This document shows positions 1 to 11,601 of a stretch of DNA of 64,000 bases, one piece after another. The stretch's first letter is position 1. Every line of letters starts with the position of its first letter. Where the stretch lies: assembly GCA_002900995.3 (NCBI GenBank), contig CM035305.1:2712467-2776466 (forward strand), read 5' to 3'. The notes under the pieces were generated by a model, which saw only the letters and a program-made list of their open reading frames with translations, had not been told where the DNA came from and searched no databases. This stretch comes from Ganoderma boninense (taxonomy: Eukaryota; Basidiomycota; Agaricomycetes; Polyporales; Polyporaceae). The translations under genes and the position numbers were made by a program.

Positions 1-971
1 TGATATACCTGTTGGCTCCTGGTGGGAGACTCGGTATGTGGAACAGCCGTTGGTGAACACGGTCTACGTTGACTTGAATATGACAGCGAGGCCTGCAGCA
101 AGGACGCCATTCACGCGTGAGTTCCTTCATTCACCGCACATCGTGTCGCTCACGGTTCATTTCAGGCCTTGGGTGGCAGGTATTGCTCCTGGACCCAAAG
201 GCGCGTATTCGGTGGCCTTGTCTGGCGGCTACGAGGATGATATCGACCAGGGAGAGGCGTTGTACGTTTTCTTCCAACGTCCCTACGATCATTACCGGAT
301 AACTCACGCTTGTTCTGATTCAGCACTTTCACTGGCTCAGGCATGTTATTCTGTGTCTTTTATTCAAGGTCATCCCGTTGAGCTTAATCAATTAGGTGGC
401 CGTGATCTGAAGGGTACAAAGGATAAGCCAAAGAATGTGAGTTTCGCTTCTCGTTCTTCAATGCTTGCATTCAAATTTGGGTCGCAGTTGCGGACGGCTC
501 CTCAAAGTTGTGACCAGAGCTTTGAGAACAACTTCAATGCGTCACTTAAAGTTCGTTTATTTTCTTAGTGAGGCTACCTCTCAATGGACTAATAGACTGT
601 CGTAGAGATCTTGCGAGACGAAGAAACCTGTGCGGGTGATTCGGGGCTACAAGCTCGATTCGGTGTATGGCCCAGTAGAAGGTTACCGGTATGATGGGCT
701 GTACACCGTTGAAGACGTGCGGATGAAGTGTGCTTAAAATGATCTCTGCAATGTAACTGACGACTTACTTTGCAGGCTTACATGGCAACTGGGCTTCATG
801 GCTTCAAAGTCTGCAAATTCGCGTTCAAGGCAAGTGCAATATTTTGTCTTGTGGGCAGCGAGACTGAGGGATTTTGGACAGCGTATTCCTGGACAACCGT
901 CGCTTCAAACCGCCGAGGATGGTGACATTGAAGAGGACCTTGCGGGCGATGACAAAGAAAATGAAGAGTAG
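1..971 (+). CDS. SRA/YDG-domain protein (UHRF1-like), 5' truncated
   Basis: Only the C-terminal part is in the window. Proposed exons are <1-33, 99-116, 166-261, 324-340, 396-436, 488-550, 606-716, 776-829 and 882-971. Spliced, they read through a typical SRA (SET and RING associated) fold: IPVGSWWETR, then HAPWVAGIAPG, ALSGGYEDDIDQGE, FTGSGGRDLKGTK, CDQSFENNFNASL, RSCETKKPVRVIRGYK, YGPVEGYRYDGLY, ATGLHGFKVCKFAFK and RIPGQPSL, ending in a short acidic tail. SRA domains of this family bind hemimethylated or modified cytosine and link DNA methylation to chromatin, so a nuclear role is expected. Whether a RING or other domain lies upstream cannot be seen. Two introns (341-395 and 830-881) need GC donors (gcatgt, gcaagt) to keep the conserved reading. 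Confidence 0.85.
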
Positions 972-1438
972 GCCAAACGCGAGTCAGCAGCCGCCGTCAA
1001 AGCAGTCGAAGGCGAAGACTTCGCGAGCTCGCCAACGACTCGTGAAATCCAGCGAGCTGCTGCTGCCGATGACCGGTGAAGTAGTCATTTACGGGGTCGT
1101 GATCTTGAATGCGTGGGTGTTCTGAGCATCTTGTTTTCTGATACTTTTACATACTTGCCTTGCTATCCTGTTGTCTGCTCTGTACGCATGTTGCTATTGT
1201 AATGCTGTCGTTGTACATAGTCTCCTGGAAACTTGTTGCTTGCTGTCCCGTGCATTGAACGCGATGTGGTCATGTGTGCGCGTCATGGGGATCGGGTAAT
1301 GGATCTAGCGCGAAGGGAGGGTCGGGGACTGTGGGGAACAACAGCCAGGTTACAGTAGCAGCTCTCCAAGCTCCGTGCTATATCATCCCGCCATGACCCA
1401 CCTCCCCTTCCCCTCCCCCTCTCCTTTCACCACCAGCC
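972..1438. other. Intergenic: 3' end of SRA gene and thiolase promoter
   Basis: No conserved coding sequence was recognised. The distal part (about 1380-1435) is C/T-rich, a usual core-promoter and leader signature in basidiomycetes, and runs directly into the thiolase start codon at 1439. Confidence 0.6.
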
Positions 1439-3127
1439 ATGCTTCCCAGGCTGGCAGCACGCTCCCCTGTGCGCTCTCTCGCTCGCGCATATGTTACCCA
1501 GCCCAAAGGTCGCCCCGAGGTCCTCGCAAAACGACCAGACGATGTCGTCATAACATTTGCGAAGAGGACAGCTCTTGGACGAGCGAAGAAGGGCCAGTTG
1601 AAGGATATCCCCGTTGATGAGCTGCTCCATGCCCTCTTCAAGGTACCTCCCTGGAACCGTGACGTATACTCTCGTTATCCCTGAACTTATTGTCCCGTCA
1701 GGCGACCTTCGAGAAGATTAAGCTCAACCCAGCTTTGCTTGAGGATATTTGCGTGGGTGAGCCTATATAACCATGCCCATCTTCTAGTTCAAATGCTTAT
1801 AAAAGTCGAAGGAACTTGCCACCCACCGTCTCCCTTATATGTATCGCGTGCCGCTGCCATTGCGTCGGGGGTACCGGCCGAGGTCCCCATTTCGACCGTT
1901 AACCGGCTCTGCTCTTCCGGACTGCAGTCAATTGTCCACATATCGAACGCCATTCGGGGCGGGCAGATTGAGCTCGGCATGGCAGTCGGCGTGGAGAGCA
2001 TGTCTCTCAAGTGAGCGTTACTACATCGTCTCTGATGCAGGGACTGAGTGGGCACTATTATCCAGCCCTCGTCCTACTCCTGAAGTTGTCCCCACAATAT
2101 CGGAAAACGGACAGGCCCACGACTGCGTTCAGGTAAGCAGTACTACCATAGGTTCTAGTGTATGTCCTCATTCCCCTCCCAAGCCAATGGGATGGACGTC
2201 GGAGATGGTTGCACGCGCGTACAACGTCTCCCGACAGAAGCAAGACGAGTACGCTTTGATCTCTCACACCCGTGCTTCCAAGGTCAGCAAGATATGATAT
2301 GTTTCTCGTACCTTGTCTACTAAACGGAGTTTCACGAGTCTAGGCGGTCTCTGAAGGTACCTTCAAAGACGAAATCCTTCCGGTTGAGCTCCGCGGTGCT
2401 GTCGTCTCAGTAGACGACACTGTTCGACCAGGCGTCACCCATGAGTCTCTTGCAAAGCTCAAGCCTGTCTTCTTGGAAGATGGTGCATCAACCGCAGGCA
2501 ACTCAAGCGGCGTTGGCGACGGTGCCGCTCTCTGTATTCTTACGTCGCGTGCAAGGGCGGAGAAGGAAGGTTGGGATGTCGTCGGCAAATACGTCGCGAG
2601 CGCATTCGTGGGCGTCGAACCGCGCTACATGGGTATCTCACCGGCGGCGGCCATTCCCAAAGTTCTGGCGCAGACAGGCTTGTCAAAGGAAGATATTGAC
2701 GTGTGGGAGGTACATATTTTCACGTCCATCTAAGGAGGAAAGGGAGTACTCATCTTCGTCTGGTAGATCAACGAAGCGTTCGCGTCCCAGTTCGCATACT
2801 GCGTCGAGCAGCTCCAGATCCCCATTGAGAAGATCAACCCCAAGTGAATGTTTTCTGCCATCGTTCCTTGAAATCGGACGACGACTGATTCTTCCATAGC
2901 GGTGGTTCTATCGCGCTTACCCATCCCTTGGGAATGAGTGAGCATTCTAAGCACTTCTGGTCTCGAAATATTCTTACTGACGGCTGCGGCACGTAGCTGG
3001 CACCCGTCAAGTCGTAACGGGCCTCGCTGAGCTGCGGCGCAGGAATGCTCCTTTGCTTTGCACGAGCATGTGCATCGGCAGTGGCATGGGCGGTGCTGCT
3101 ATCTTCGTGAACGAGGCACGCCATTGA
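1439..3127 (+). CDS. 3-ketoacyl-CoA thiolase / acetyl-CoA acyltransferase
   Basis: Thiolase of the thiolytic (beta-oxidation) class, cleaving 3-ketoacyl-CoA with CoA to acetyl-CoA and a shortened acyl-CoA. At least seven introns; the first is 1643-1701. Visible family landmarks: the nucleophilic-Cys loop in STVNRLCSSGLQS, GVESMSLN, the substrate segment AGNSSGVGDGAALC, INEAFASQFA, NPNGGSIALTHPLGMTG and the C-terminal catalytic Cys in CIGSGMGGAAIF. The length of about 420 residues is normal. The N-terminus (MLPRLAARSPVRSLARAYV) is Arg/Ala/Leu-rich without acids, like a mitochondrial presequence, and I do not see a peroxisomal PTS2 with its His/Gln, so mitochondrial location is my inference. 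The gene converges on the amidase, with 90 bp between stop codons. Confidence 0.9.
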
Positions 3128-3217
3128 AAGCTACATGCTTCCACCGCAGTAGTTTCATTCACTTGCACGGACTGTATTCGTACATCGTTACGGCAGGGGA
3201 TTGCAACTCTTCGTGAA

Positions 3218-5422
3218 CTACAACTTCGCCTTCGTCACGCTCGGGTATCCCTTGAGTGCTGCGTCGACGATCTCGGCCATTCCAAGAACAGCCTCTTCCT
3301 CGAGCGTTTGGCCAACTAGCTGCAATCCGACTGGGGCTTTTTCGAAAGTGTCCGGATGATCTGAAGTGGCAAACGACAATTAACACCAGAATGTTTGCGG
3401 CGTAGGAAATACAAAGTACTCACACATCTCCCAATTGACTCGGTCCGCCTTGCCCAAATACTCGGAACGAGGCTGCACTGGGTCCAAGACCGGATCGACG
3501 CTGGTCACTGGGAAGATGCAGCAAGGGTAGTTGAGCGAGTTCCACACAGCGCTATACATCGAGATCCTGCAGAAACCCCACCCGTCAGCATCGTTCCTTT
3601 GCCTTCAAGGAGAAGGGAAAGGTAAAGGTGGACTTACGGTGTCTTTCCGTGTGGGGATGCTGCGTGCGGCGCGACGGGAGCGATAATCGCGTCCACTGGA
3701 CGGCCCGTCCCCGTATACGCCACGCTGGCGCGCCAGGCGGCCAGATACTCCTCGCGCAGGGTGGTACGCGCCTTCTGCAGCTGCCAGAGCTTGTACGCCG
3801 AAATGGTGGGCGTGTAGGACACACCGATGTCGATGGGAGTGGAGCCCTCAGGGACCATGGTCGTGAGGCGCGGCTCGCCAGTCTGGCTGAGAACGGCGTT
3901 GATGTCTTCGGCGGCAGCAGCCATCCAGATTTTGGACTGATGGTTCATTTTAGCACTAAGCGGGCCATGGGTCCGGCAAAGGACGTACGAGGTTGTAGTA
4001 TATTTCTGGGTGCTTGTAAGGCTTCCACGGAACCACTGCAAGGCGCGCATGTTACCCACAATGTCGACTGACGGTGTATAATACTAAACTTGCCTTTGTG
4101 TCCCGCAGCTAGCAAGGCCGCCTCCACCATTCTCAGTGCCCGCTGGATCGGCGGGTGCGGGATGGCGTTCCCGTCGTGCGCCATGATCGCGAAGCAAAGT
4201 TGCTTCCCACCTGCGCGGTCTGCGAGCCTGTACGCGTCCTCGTCCCACTTCTTACGGATGCATAGCGGGTCGAGCAGCCAGGGCTCGCTTCCGATGACAG
4301 CCTTAACGAACACCTTCAGGCCAGAGAGACTGTTAGAGAGCGGGCCCAGCACGGACGGAGCGCTGTCGATCCCCTCGAGGGTGTTCGCTGCGCCGCTGTA
4401 AGGGATGCGCGTGGACGAGGGGCGGAGGCCGTAGAGCCCGTTGAAGACGCTCGGGTAGCGAATGGACCTATGCGGCCGGAGTCAGGAAGACGTCGTGCTG
4501 GGAGATAAGAGGAATCGGAGGGAGAGCGTGGGACGTACCCTCCTATGTCGGACCCTACTCCGAGTGGGCTGCCTTTCATGGCCACGAGGGCGCCTTCACC
4601 GCCGGAGGACCCTCCCGGTGTGAGAGTGCGGTTGGCTGGGTTGACGGTACGACCGAAGATGAGGTTGTAGGTCTCCGGCCACTATGGAGTGCGGGACTCG
4701 GTCAATTCATCTATTCGCGGTCCGTTAGCCCATTGATCCATGAAGAACGTACCATGAGCGTTTGTGGGACGTTCGTCATGACGAACGGGACCGCACCGCA
4801 AGAGTACAAGACCTTGGTCAGGACCGCGTCGTCGTCAGCATACTTACCGACCCATGAGGTGTAACCTAAGATTGAGCAGGCCACTCTGTCAGGCAGAGGG
4901 AAACAGAAGAAAGGGGGATGCTCACCCAACGTAGACTCCAAGCCTTTGATGCGCACTTGGTCCTTAAGAGAGATGGGAAGGCCGTGCAAAGGCCCGACTG
5001 TCCTGCCCGTTTCCTTCAGGTACTTGTCGAGTTCCTTGGCACGCTCAATAGCACGGTCCACGAATATTTGGGTCAGACAATTGACCTACGCACTAGTGAG
5101 CACAGGCAGACTGTCGATGGGCAAGGAGTATGCGAACCAGTTGGTGTGCAATGATCGCTCGTTTGTAGAAGGCTCTCGTCACCTCTTCGGAAGACCATTT
5201 GGCCGTGGCGAGGTTGTTCAAGAGGACGTCGACCTCGGTGGTATTCGTAATCTCAATCTCACGGGGCGTCAGCAGCCCACACTGGGGGGATTCTGGGAAC
5301 GGTCGGACATCGAGGACGCTTTGCTCGGGAGGCGAGGTCAGCTTCCAGGCGGGGGGAATTGCCTCCTGCTGCCTGAGCCTCTTCGCGTTGGCAAGGTCTT
5401 GCCAGGTCTTGATCGGGGACAT
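3218..5422 (-). CDS. Amidase-signature family hydrolase (acetamidase-like), copy 1
   Basis: Hydrolyses a C-N amide bond by a Ser-cisSer-Lys triad. The start ATG at 5422 gives MSPIKTWQDLANAKRLRQ. The domain follows: GPLHGLPISLKDQ carries the catalytic Lys, TPGGSSGGEGALVAM the cis-Ser pair, and GVGSDIGGSIR the nucleophile Ser. The C-terminus is VGLQLVGQTLEEEAVL. Introns interrupt the gene several times, for example before the WPETYN exon near 4684. Length is about 550-560 residues, as for fungal acetamidases. Substrate cannot be told from sequence; fungal relatives act on acetamide or other small or aromatic amides. A close paralogue lies at 17239-19400 on the other strand. The 5' end is divergent from ribosomal protein uS3. 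Confidence 0.88.
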
Positions 5423-6318
5423 TATGCTGGGCAATGCAGGAGGAGAGACAAGATGCAAGAGTGCACGATGGTACGATGATTAGAGACAAGGTAAGACTGC
5501 GGTATTTATTGGTCGTGGTCGTGGTTCTCATGCCCAGAGAGCAACATGAACCGTGAGCACGATCATGCTAAGTAAGGAGTTCGAACCACTTGAAGCCCCC
5601 CTTATCGCCATACTGCAGACTTCAACGTTGAAGGTCCGATGCATGAAGCTTCCACCCCAAGAGAACCTTGAAAAAATAGAAGTCAGTAGACGCGATAACA
5701 GGCAGGGATAGCAAAGTACAAGGAAGCTCAGAAGGTCATTCATGTCAGCGAAACCAAGCGGAGCGAAGCTCGTGTAGCAAGGCCACGATTCGACTAAGAG
5801 GTGCCAGGATGGTTGAAACACAACACTCTTCATAGCAGAGAACGGGAGGGGCAGAGAATGGGACAAGCAGAAGGCAAACTCACCTGCCTCGAGGCACAAA
5901 CGTGGCCCATTGAGTTCGAGGACCTGAGGGAAGTGAGTCAACAACAAGTCAACGAGGACATCGAACACGACCAACACCGAGCGAAGAGGCGCAGAGCCCC
6001 GCTCGAAATTTATGCTCTCTCTAGACGCCCGACATCCCTGAGAGCCACCTTCCAGATACGGAAGCGCGGTCCGATCCAAGATTCGCTGCGACCTCGTCCC
6101 CATCCTCAACGCCTCAAGAGCCCCCTCGGCGCGTCCTCTGTCAAAAAACCCCCAAAGGTGAGCATCCAAGCCATGTCGGAGGATGTCATGGCTCTACTGA
6201 GCTGGTATTGCGTGCAAACACACCATCCAATGGGATGGATGGACGCACCTTTGAGCGGATGACGCCGGATCCACGCTCACTGTCCTTGCTTTCTTTGCCA
6301 GTCTATAACCCCCTCAAA
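5423..6318. other. Divergent intergenic region, amidase / RPS3
   Basis: About 900 bp without a supported gene. Long open frames exist on both strands (about 150 codons plus, 210 codons minus) but overlap each other antisense and show no family motif, so I treat them as chance. The last 100 bp must hold the promoter and leader of the ribosomal protein gene. Confidence 0.5.
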
Positions 6319-7272
6319 ATGGCCAGTCAGATCAGCAAGAAGCGCAAGTTCGTCGCTGACGGTGTCTTCCGCGCCGAGTTGAACGATTTCTTCACCCGTG
6401 AACTCTCCGAGGAGGGTTACTCTGGTTGCGATGTCCGTGTGACCCACGCTCGCACCGAGGTGAGCAACCTTGTCACGACGATCTCAAACTTGTACCTCAC
6501 ACGCACTTCCTACAAGATCATCATCCGTGCTACCCACACCCAGGAGGTTCTGGGTGAGAAGGGTCGCCGCATTCGGGAGCTCACCGCGCTCGTTCAGAAG
6601 CGTTTCAAGTTCCCCGACAACTCGCTCGAGCTCTACGCAGAGAAAGTCCAGTACCGTGGTCTCTCCGCTATCGCTCAGTGCGAGTCCCTCCGTTACAAGC
6701 TCCTCGGTGGCCTTGCTGTCCGCCGGTAAGCACTCTTCAACCAATTTATATCTCCATCGTTCCTCACATCATTTCTAGTGCATGCTATGGTGTCCTCCGT
6801 TTTGTCATGGAGTCTGGTGCTAAGGGTTGCGAGGTTGTCGTGTCCGGCAAGCTCCGTGCTGCTCGTGCCAAGTCCATGAAGTTCACCGACGGTTTCATGA
6901 TCCACTCTGGTCAGCCCGCTGTTGAGTTCGTCGACTACGCCGTCAGGCACGTCATGCTTCGTCAGGGTGTCCTTGGTATCAAGGTCAAGATGTGCGTATT
7001 CCTTGCATTTTGAATCATCGGACCGGTATCGATTGATGTTCGTCTTCAGCATGAAAGGCTGGGATCCTGAGGGCCAGCTCGGTCCCCGCAAGCCTCTCCC
7101 CGACTCCGTCCAGATCCTGGAGCCTCCTCTCGACAAAATTGTGGCCGAGCCCACGTCCGAGCAGCGCGAACCTGCCGTCGTCGCCGCGCCCGCGCCTGCT
7201 GCGGAGGAGCCTGCGGCGTACCCTGCTCAGGAGGGCTTCCAACAGTCCTTCGAGCAACCAGCTGCGTTCTGA
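6319..7272 (+). CDS. RPS3: 40S ribosomal protein uS3 (RPS3)
   Basis: Component of the small ribosomal subunit near the mRNA entry channel. Starts [21 protein letters not shown]; the KH type-2 domain contains [22 protein letters not shown] with the GxxG loop (GEKG). The C-terminal domain has [21 protein letters not shown] and the conserved [19 protein letters not shown]. Three introns: 6460-6516, 6726-6778 and 6993-7049. The first is 57 nt long, a multiple of three and free of stops, so its retention would keep the frame. The Ala/Pro/Glu-rich tail after the conserved core is the usual variable end of uS3. Length about 258 residues is slightly longer than yeast uS3. Confidence 0.97.
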
Positions 7273-7481
7273 TCTCCCGAGGTTGTTGTATGTCGTGTGT
7301 CGTGTGTCACTCTCCGCAATTATGATGCTTCCATGCGTCGTTTGTACTATGCAATCTTGTCTCAGAATCCCCAGTCTTGAACGATAAGAAAGTGGATAAG
7401 TTAGTAATAGTAGTAAGTATGCAAGATGCAAGGGGCTACAGTGGTGAACGTGTGTACTTCAACTTTCAACTAGCAAAGCGA

Positions 7482-10475
7482 TCAAAGCGTCCGTGTCACG
7501 CTCTTTCCCGCTTCCCCTCCTTGCGGTAGGTCCACGTCGAATGTGCTTGCCTGTGAGCTCCCTGTCGCGATCGAGAGGTGCAAGGTGCGCAGAGTTTGTG
7601 AAGGGTCGGACACAGTGACCGTGCCGTCATTCAGCTTGAATATAACGATCGAATTTCCAGAGCTCTTGATGGTGATCGTGTCCTTTCCTGAGGGGGTGAA
7701 GGTCGCAGAACCGCCACTCTTGTTCCAGAACACGAGCATGGCGGTCTGGTTCGTCTCGTCGAAGATGGCAGAGATGCTCTGGTCGTTCTGGATCGTGGCC
7801 AAGCTCGTGTTCGCGCTTTTGGCAGCGAAGGCGTCCTGGCTGACAGCGGGGTAGACCGTGTACGTGACGGGTACGGACCCGGAGCCGTGGGCAAGCCACG
7901 CGGAGAACAGGCTGACGGCCGTGTTGGCGAGCTTCGAGATGCCGATGGAGCCCCAGTCGGCCTGGCGGGAGCCAAGGCTGACGGAGAGCGACTGCTTGTC
8001 GAACGTGTAGCCGACATTATCGTGCCAGAGAGAGGTCGCGCTGGAGAAGTTGCCCCCTGTTGAGCTTGGGATCTCATGGCCGTCTACGACGACCGCGCCA
8101 TTCAGCCGCTTCTGGTCGAGGACGGAGATGGCAGGGTGATCCTTGCCCGACGTGGCGTGGACGGCGGCGACCATGACGTGCTGGACGTCGTTGTCGAGGA
8201 AGAACCATGCTTTCTGGAAACTGAGGGAGCCGGTAGCAGGGTTCTTGTAGCGCATGGCTGCAGCGCCGATCTTGCCGTCAGACGCGCCCCCAACGAAAGC
8301 CTGATCGGACGAGAACTGGGTGTGAGAGCAGGAGAGCTTCGTCGCGGCGTAGTCGGTCGTGATGCCGGGGATGAGGTTCCAATCCCAAGCACCGGCTATA
8401 TCGGTGTACTCAGTACCCTCCATGTGCGTATATAGTGTTCCATCTGATAAGTGAAAACCGAAGGGCTAGAGGGAAATATTATGCATCAGAAACTAAACCG
8501 ACTTTCTTCAAGACATTGCATACGTTCTCGCTGTTGATACACTCAGTGTTGAGGGTCCTCGACGAGAACATCTTGAGCGTCGTAACGTAACCGTTGCCCC
8601 GATGAACCTACAAGTCATGGAATATTAATGAGGGCTATAGGACCTTCTAGAACAATGGAGAGACATACCATGTAATCATTGGCATAGAACATGCGATTTC
8701 CTTGGAGGTTGCCAACGTTCGCGTTATCGTCGGAGGCTACAACATTGCTAGCGACAGTCTGGAGGGTCTGAGAGTTCCACGCATTTGCAAGCTGTTGCAT
8801 GCGCGAACTGCTGATGTCGATACTGCCAGTCGCTCTGTACAGGATGCAATGAGGTTTGGCTATGACTGGCACCTGAGAATGTCGACGTACTGTTCATCTG
8901 CCACAGGAAAGCTGATCATCCGATCCAGGACGCTCTGCCCACCGCCGCGCTGAGCAGGTCATCGGAATACTAGGTCAAGAGAAGGCTTACGAAGTCCCAA
9001 TGAACAACACCCGTCTTGGTGTTACGGTAGATCATCCACTGGTCTGCGTCAAGAAGGCTCTCAAACGCCTTCTGGGAGACGGCGCCGCTGCGGGAGTTCT
9101 GCGCAGAGTGCTTCGTACCAGCAGCAATGATCTCCAGGCCGAGTACATCGTTCGCGCTGTGGAGGCAGTCAGCCTCGACATCTCCGCTATTTTCCATCTA
9201 AAAAGTCGACCCACTAGTCTTTCCCGTAGTTACCGTTATACAGGACTCCGCCGTGCTGACTGAAGCTGCCATCGGCCTTGATGCCATCCACCTTGACAGC
9301 GCTTTGAACGACGACCTCATGGTGAGCGGCGGTGTATGCATCGCTGATCGCCTTGTCGTCCTTGGTCAACAGTCCCAAGTCAACGCTGATTCTGGCAATA
9401 TCCAACGTGTTTGCACCAGTCATCCTCCCGATGCCCGGAACGCCGTCCTGCAGAGTCGCGGCGGAACGCTTGAGGATCTGGGTGCAACCGGCCACCTGCG
9501 ATTTGCTAAGGTTTTCTGCACCAATCAGGAGGCAACTCTCGCCGACTAGGCTTGGGATAGCGATGGTCTGGGGTTAAATTGTGAATGGAACTGACGATAG
9601 TGGAGGATAATTTGACTGTGACTCACGTTCGAGAACCAATTCGAATTCCACAAGCCGGGGGTGCTGCAACGGCACTTCCCGCCCAGACAGTCGGCGACAG
9701 TGAAGTCGTTCTTGAACCAGAAATTCATCGCACGCGAAGTTGCATCCAGCAGAGAGGCGCTCTTCACGAACTGGTCTCCTCCGTCAACGCCGCCGTGCCA
9801 TGCTGCAGCCATGAGAGCTACATGTGTTGGGTTAATGCTGTTGCTCCATGCTGCAATGTTTTCACGGTCCTACCAATCCTCTGCCAGTGAAGCTGAGCTG
9901 GCCTAAAATGCTCAATGTTGATTAGGATGCCTGGATAGAGCGCGCAACACAGATGTACACACCAGTTTGCCCGTCGTCCCTTGCACCCAGAAGTGTAGTC
10001 AACCTCGGAGGAAGGCCACTTGCCGTCTTGACCCAGTGACGACATCCTATCCGTATGTAAGTGTCCTACCCGTCTCTGCGTCCGGCGGTCGATGCTGCAC
10101 TTACCATTGGGAAATGTCAGAAACTTCACCCACATTCGGGGCACCAACGATGTCTTCCACGATCAGAGGGAGCCGACGCTGCAACATGCTTGCAATCGCA
10201 TCAGATCCCGATGACAAGTTCGGCGATTGCCCCAAGGACGAAGGAAGGCGAGCGGAGGCGGATGACGTCGAGCCTGAGTTTGGATTGGAGCTGGAAGCAG
10301 GAGCGAGCTTGAAGGCATTTAATAGCATAGATATAATCCGCGCGTTTTCGTCCGCAAACGCCGATGCGATTGCGCTGTCTTCTCTAGGAATGGCAGCGGC
10401 ATAGGTACGTGGGACATCGAGGAGGGTCGATAAAAATGCGATTCCCAAGATAAGGACGAGCATCCTGAGGGGCAT
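7482..10475 (-). CDS. Secreted polysaccharide lyase family 8 (PL8), copy 1
   Basis: Family PL8 enzymes cleave uronic-acid-containing polysaccharides (hyaluronate, chondroitin, xanthan) by beta-elimination; the substrate of this fungal member is unknown. The start at 10475 gives a hydrophobic signal peptide (MLVLILGIAFLSTLL...YAAAIP). The alpha/alpha-toroid follows with DGKWPSSEVDYTSGC, GLWNSNWFSN, and the catalytic stretch DGSFSQHGGVLYNGNYGKDY with the His and Tyr expected for PL8. The beta-sandwich half starts at HRGNGYVTTLKMFS, then WDWNLIPGITTDY and GGNFSSATSLWHDNVGY. At least eight introns; the one after NYGKDY is 9157-9214. About 790 residues, complete. A paralogue lies 1.1 kb upstream on the same strand. 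Confidence 0.9.
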
Positions 10476-11601
10476 GGCCGCAAGAAGATATTATCAAAGT
10501 GAACCGTGAAGAGAAGCAAGACTAGAGTAAGTCGGGAAGAAACAGAAACCGGGAAGGCTGCAGACGCGAAGGAAAAAGCGAAGAGGAGGCAAGAAGGCAA
10601 AGGAGGCAAGAAGGCAAAGAAAGCAGGAAGCAAAACGAAAAAAAAAAAGATGAGACCCAGCTCAGGCCTGGGGAGCGCGCCAAGACACGCACTTTATGGA
10701 CCATGGTGGGGCGATGGCGTCTGTACTTTGTTCCGGAAGGCACTGCACACTTGCACATGGTTGCGGCCGCGCGGCCGTGAGAACACTGGTATGTAGCAGC
10801 TGCAGAGCCAACCTGATGCTTTAAGACTGCAGGGCCAGCTGGGAGTAGACCCGCCACGCGACTACCATGCCTATGATGTCGTTTATGCCCTGATTCCGAC
10901 AATCACCTCAATCACCGTACCTGTTCTTCTAAATCCTCCGCCGACTGCGATAAGTAAGTACGGCGGCCGGATTGCCAGTGCGAGCAGGGCAGTTCCTGAC
11001 TCCGGCTCCTTGGCTGTCCCTAGGGGAGAAAGAAGACTTAGATCAGCATATCTTTCGGACGAGTAGAAAAGTTGAATTAATCCCGTCCTTACTAGAGCAT
11101 TGCTGAAACTGGGAGGCCGCCGCGGCATCGTTTCACGGCGGACGGCAACCATCAGAGCTCCAGCGCCCAGTCCTGCCGCGCCCTGCAAGAATCAACCGGA
11201 ACAGCGTCACAGCCTGTGACCCACCAACATGCTCGTGCGTCACGCTCAGACTCCGCCACAGACCGTTTTAGCGATCAACGTAACCGCACAGGTGTCCCCT
11301 GAAAATCAACCGTCCACCCCATCAACTGGCCCACATGAAGGGATCAAACATCAAGCTTTGGAGACCGCGACACGTCGTGGCTCGTAGACAGTGATGTCGA
11401 TACAGCAGTACTATGGCTACTAGTGTTACGATTACATGGCCCTGAATATGTAGTCCGTTGCAAAGTCCCAGCAGCAAAGTCCGAACGAAAGAAATGAATG
11501 ACAATGTCCATCCAAACACCGCGGCGTACTTCGCCGCAGATCGTCATCGTAGAAGTAGAAGTCGTTCACGAAGTCGAAACATGGTATGAAGATCGAAGCA
11601 T
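10476..11601. other. Intergenic between the two PL8 genes
   Basis: No gene supported. The proximal part (10480-10650) is strongly purine-rich on the plus strand, which is a pyrimidine-rich leader or promoter for the minus-strand PL8 gene, and includes a run of eleven or more A at about 10638-10650. The rest (10660-11600) shows only short open frames without recognisable motifs. Confidence 0.5.
10585..10618. repeat. Perfect tandem repeat, 2 x 17 bp, in PL8 leader region
   Basis: GGAGGCAAGAAGGCAAA occurs twice head to tail with no gap (10585-10601 and 10602-10618). It lies about 110 bp upstream of the PL8 copy 1 start codon, inside a purine-rich plus strand. It is probably replication slippage within a polypyrimidine leader; a regulatory role is possible but unproven. 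Confidence 0.85.

Noticed and set aside
5528..6169. 213-codon minus-strand open frame
   Set aside because: No family motif, overlaps another long frame on the opposite strand, and lies in a divergent promoter region.
9187..9214. 28-nt ultrashort intron in PL8 copy 1
   Set aside because: A normal 58-nt intron (9157-9214) ending in cctccacag gives YGKDYANDVLGLEI, the better family sequence, so the short one is not needed.
10500..10655. Purine-rich tract as a possible coding Lys/Gly-rich protein on the plus strand
   Set aside because: It is the reverse complement of a typical pyrimidine-rich leader of the PL8 gene and has no conserved features.
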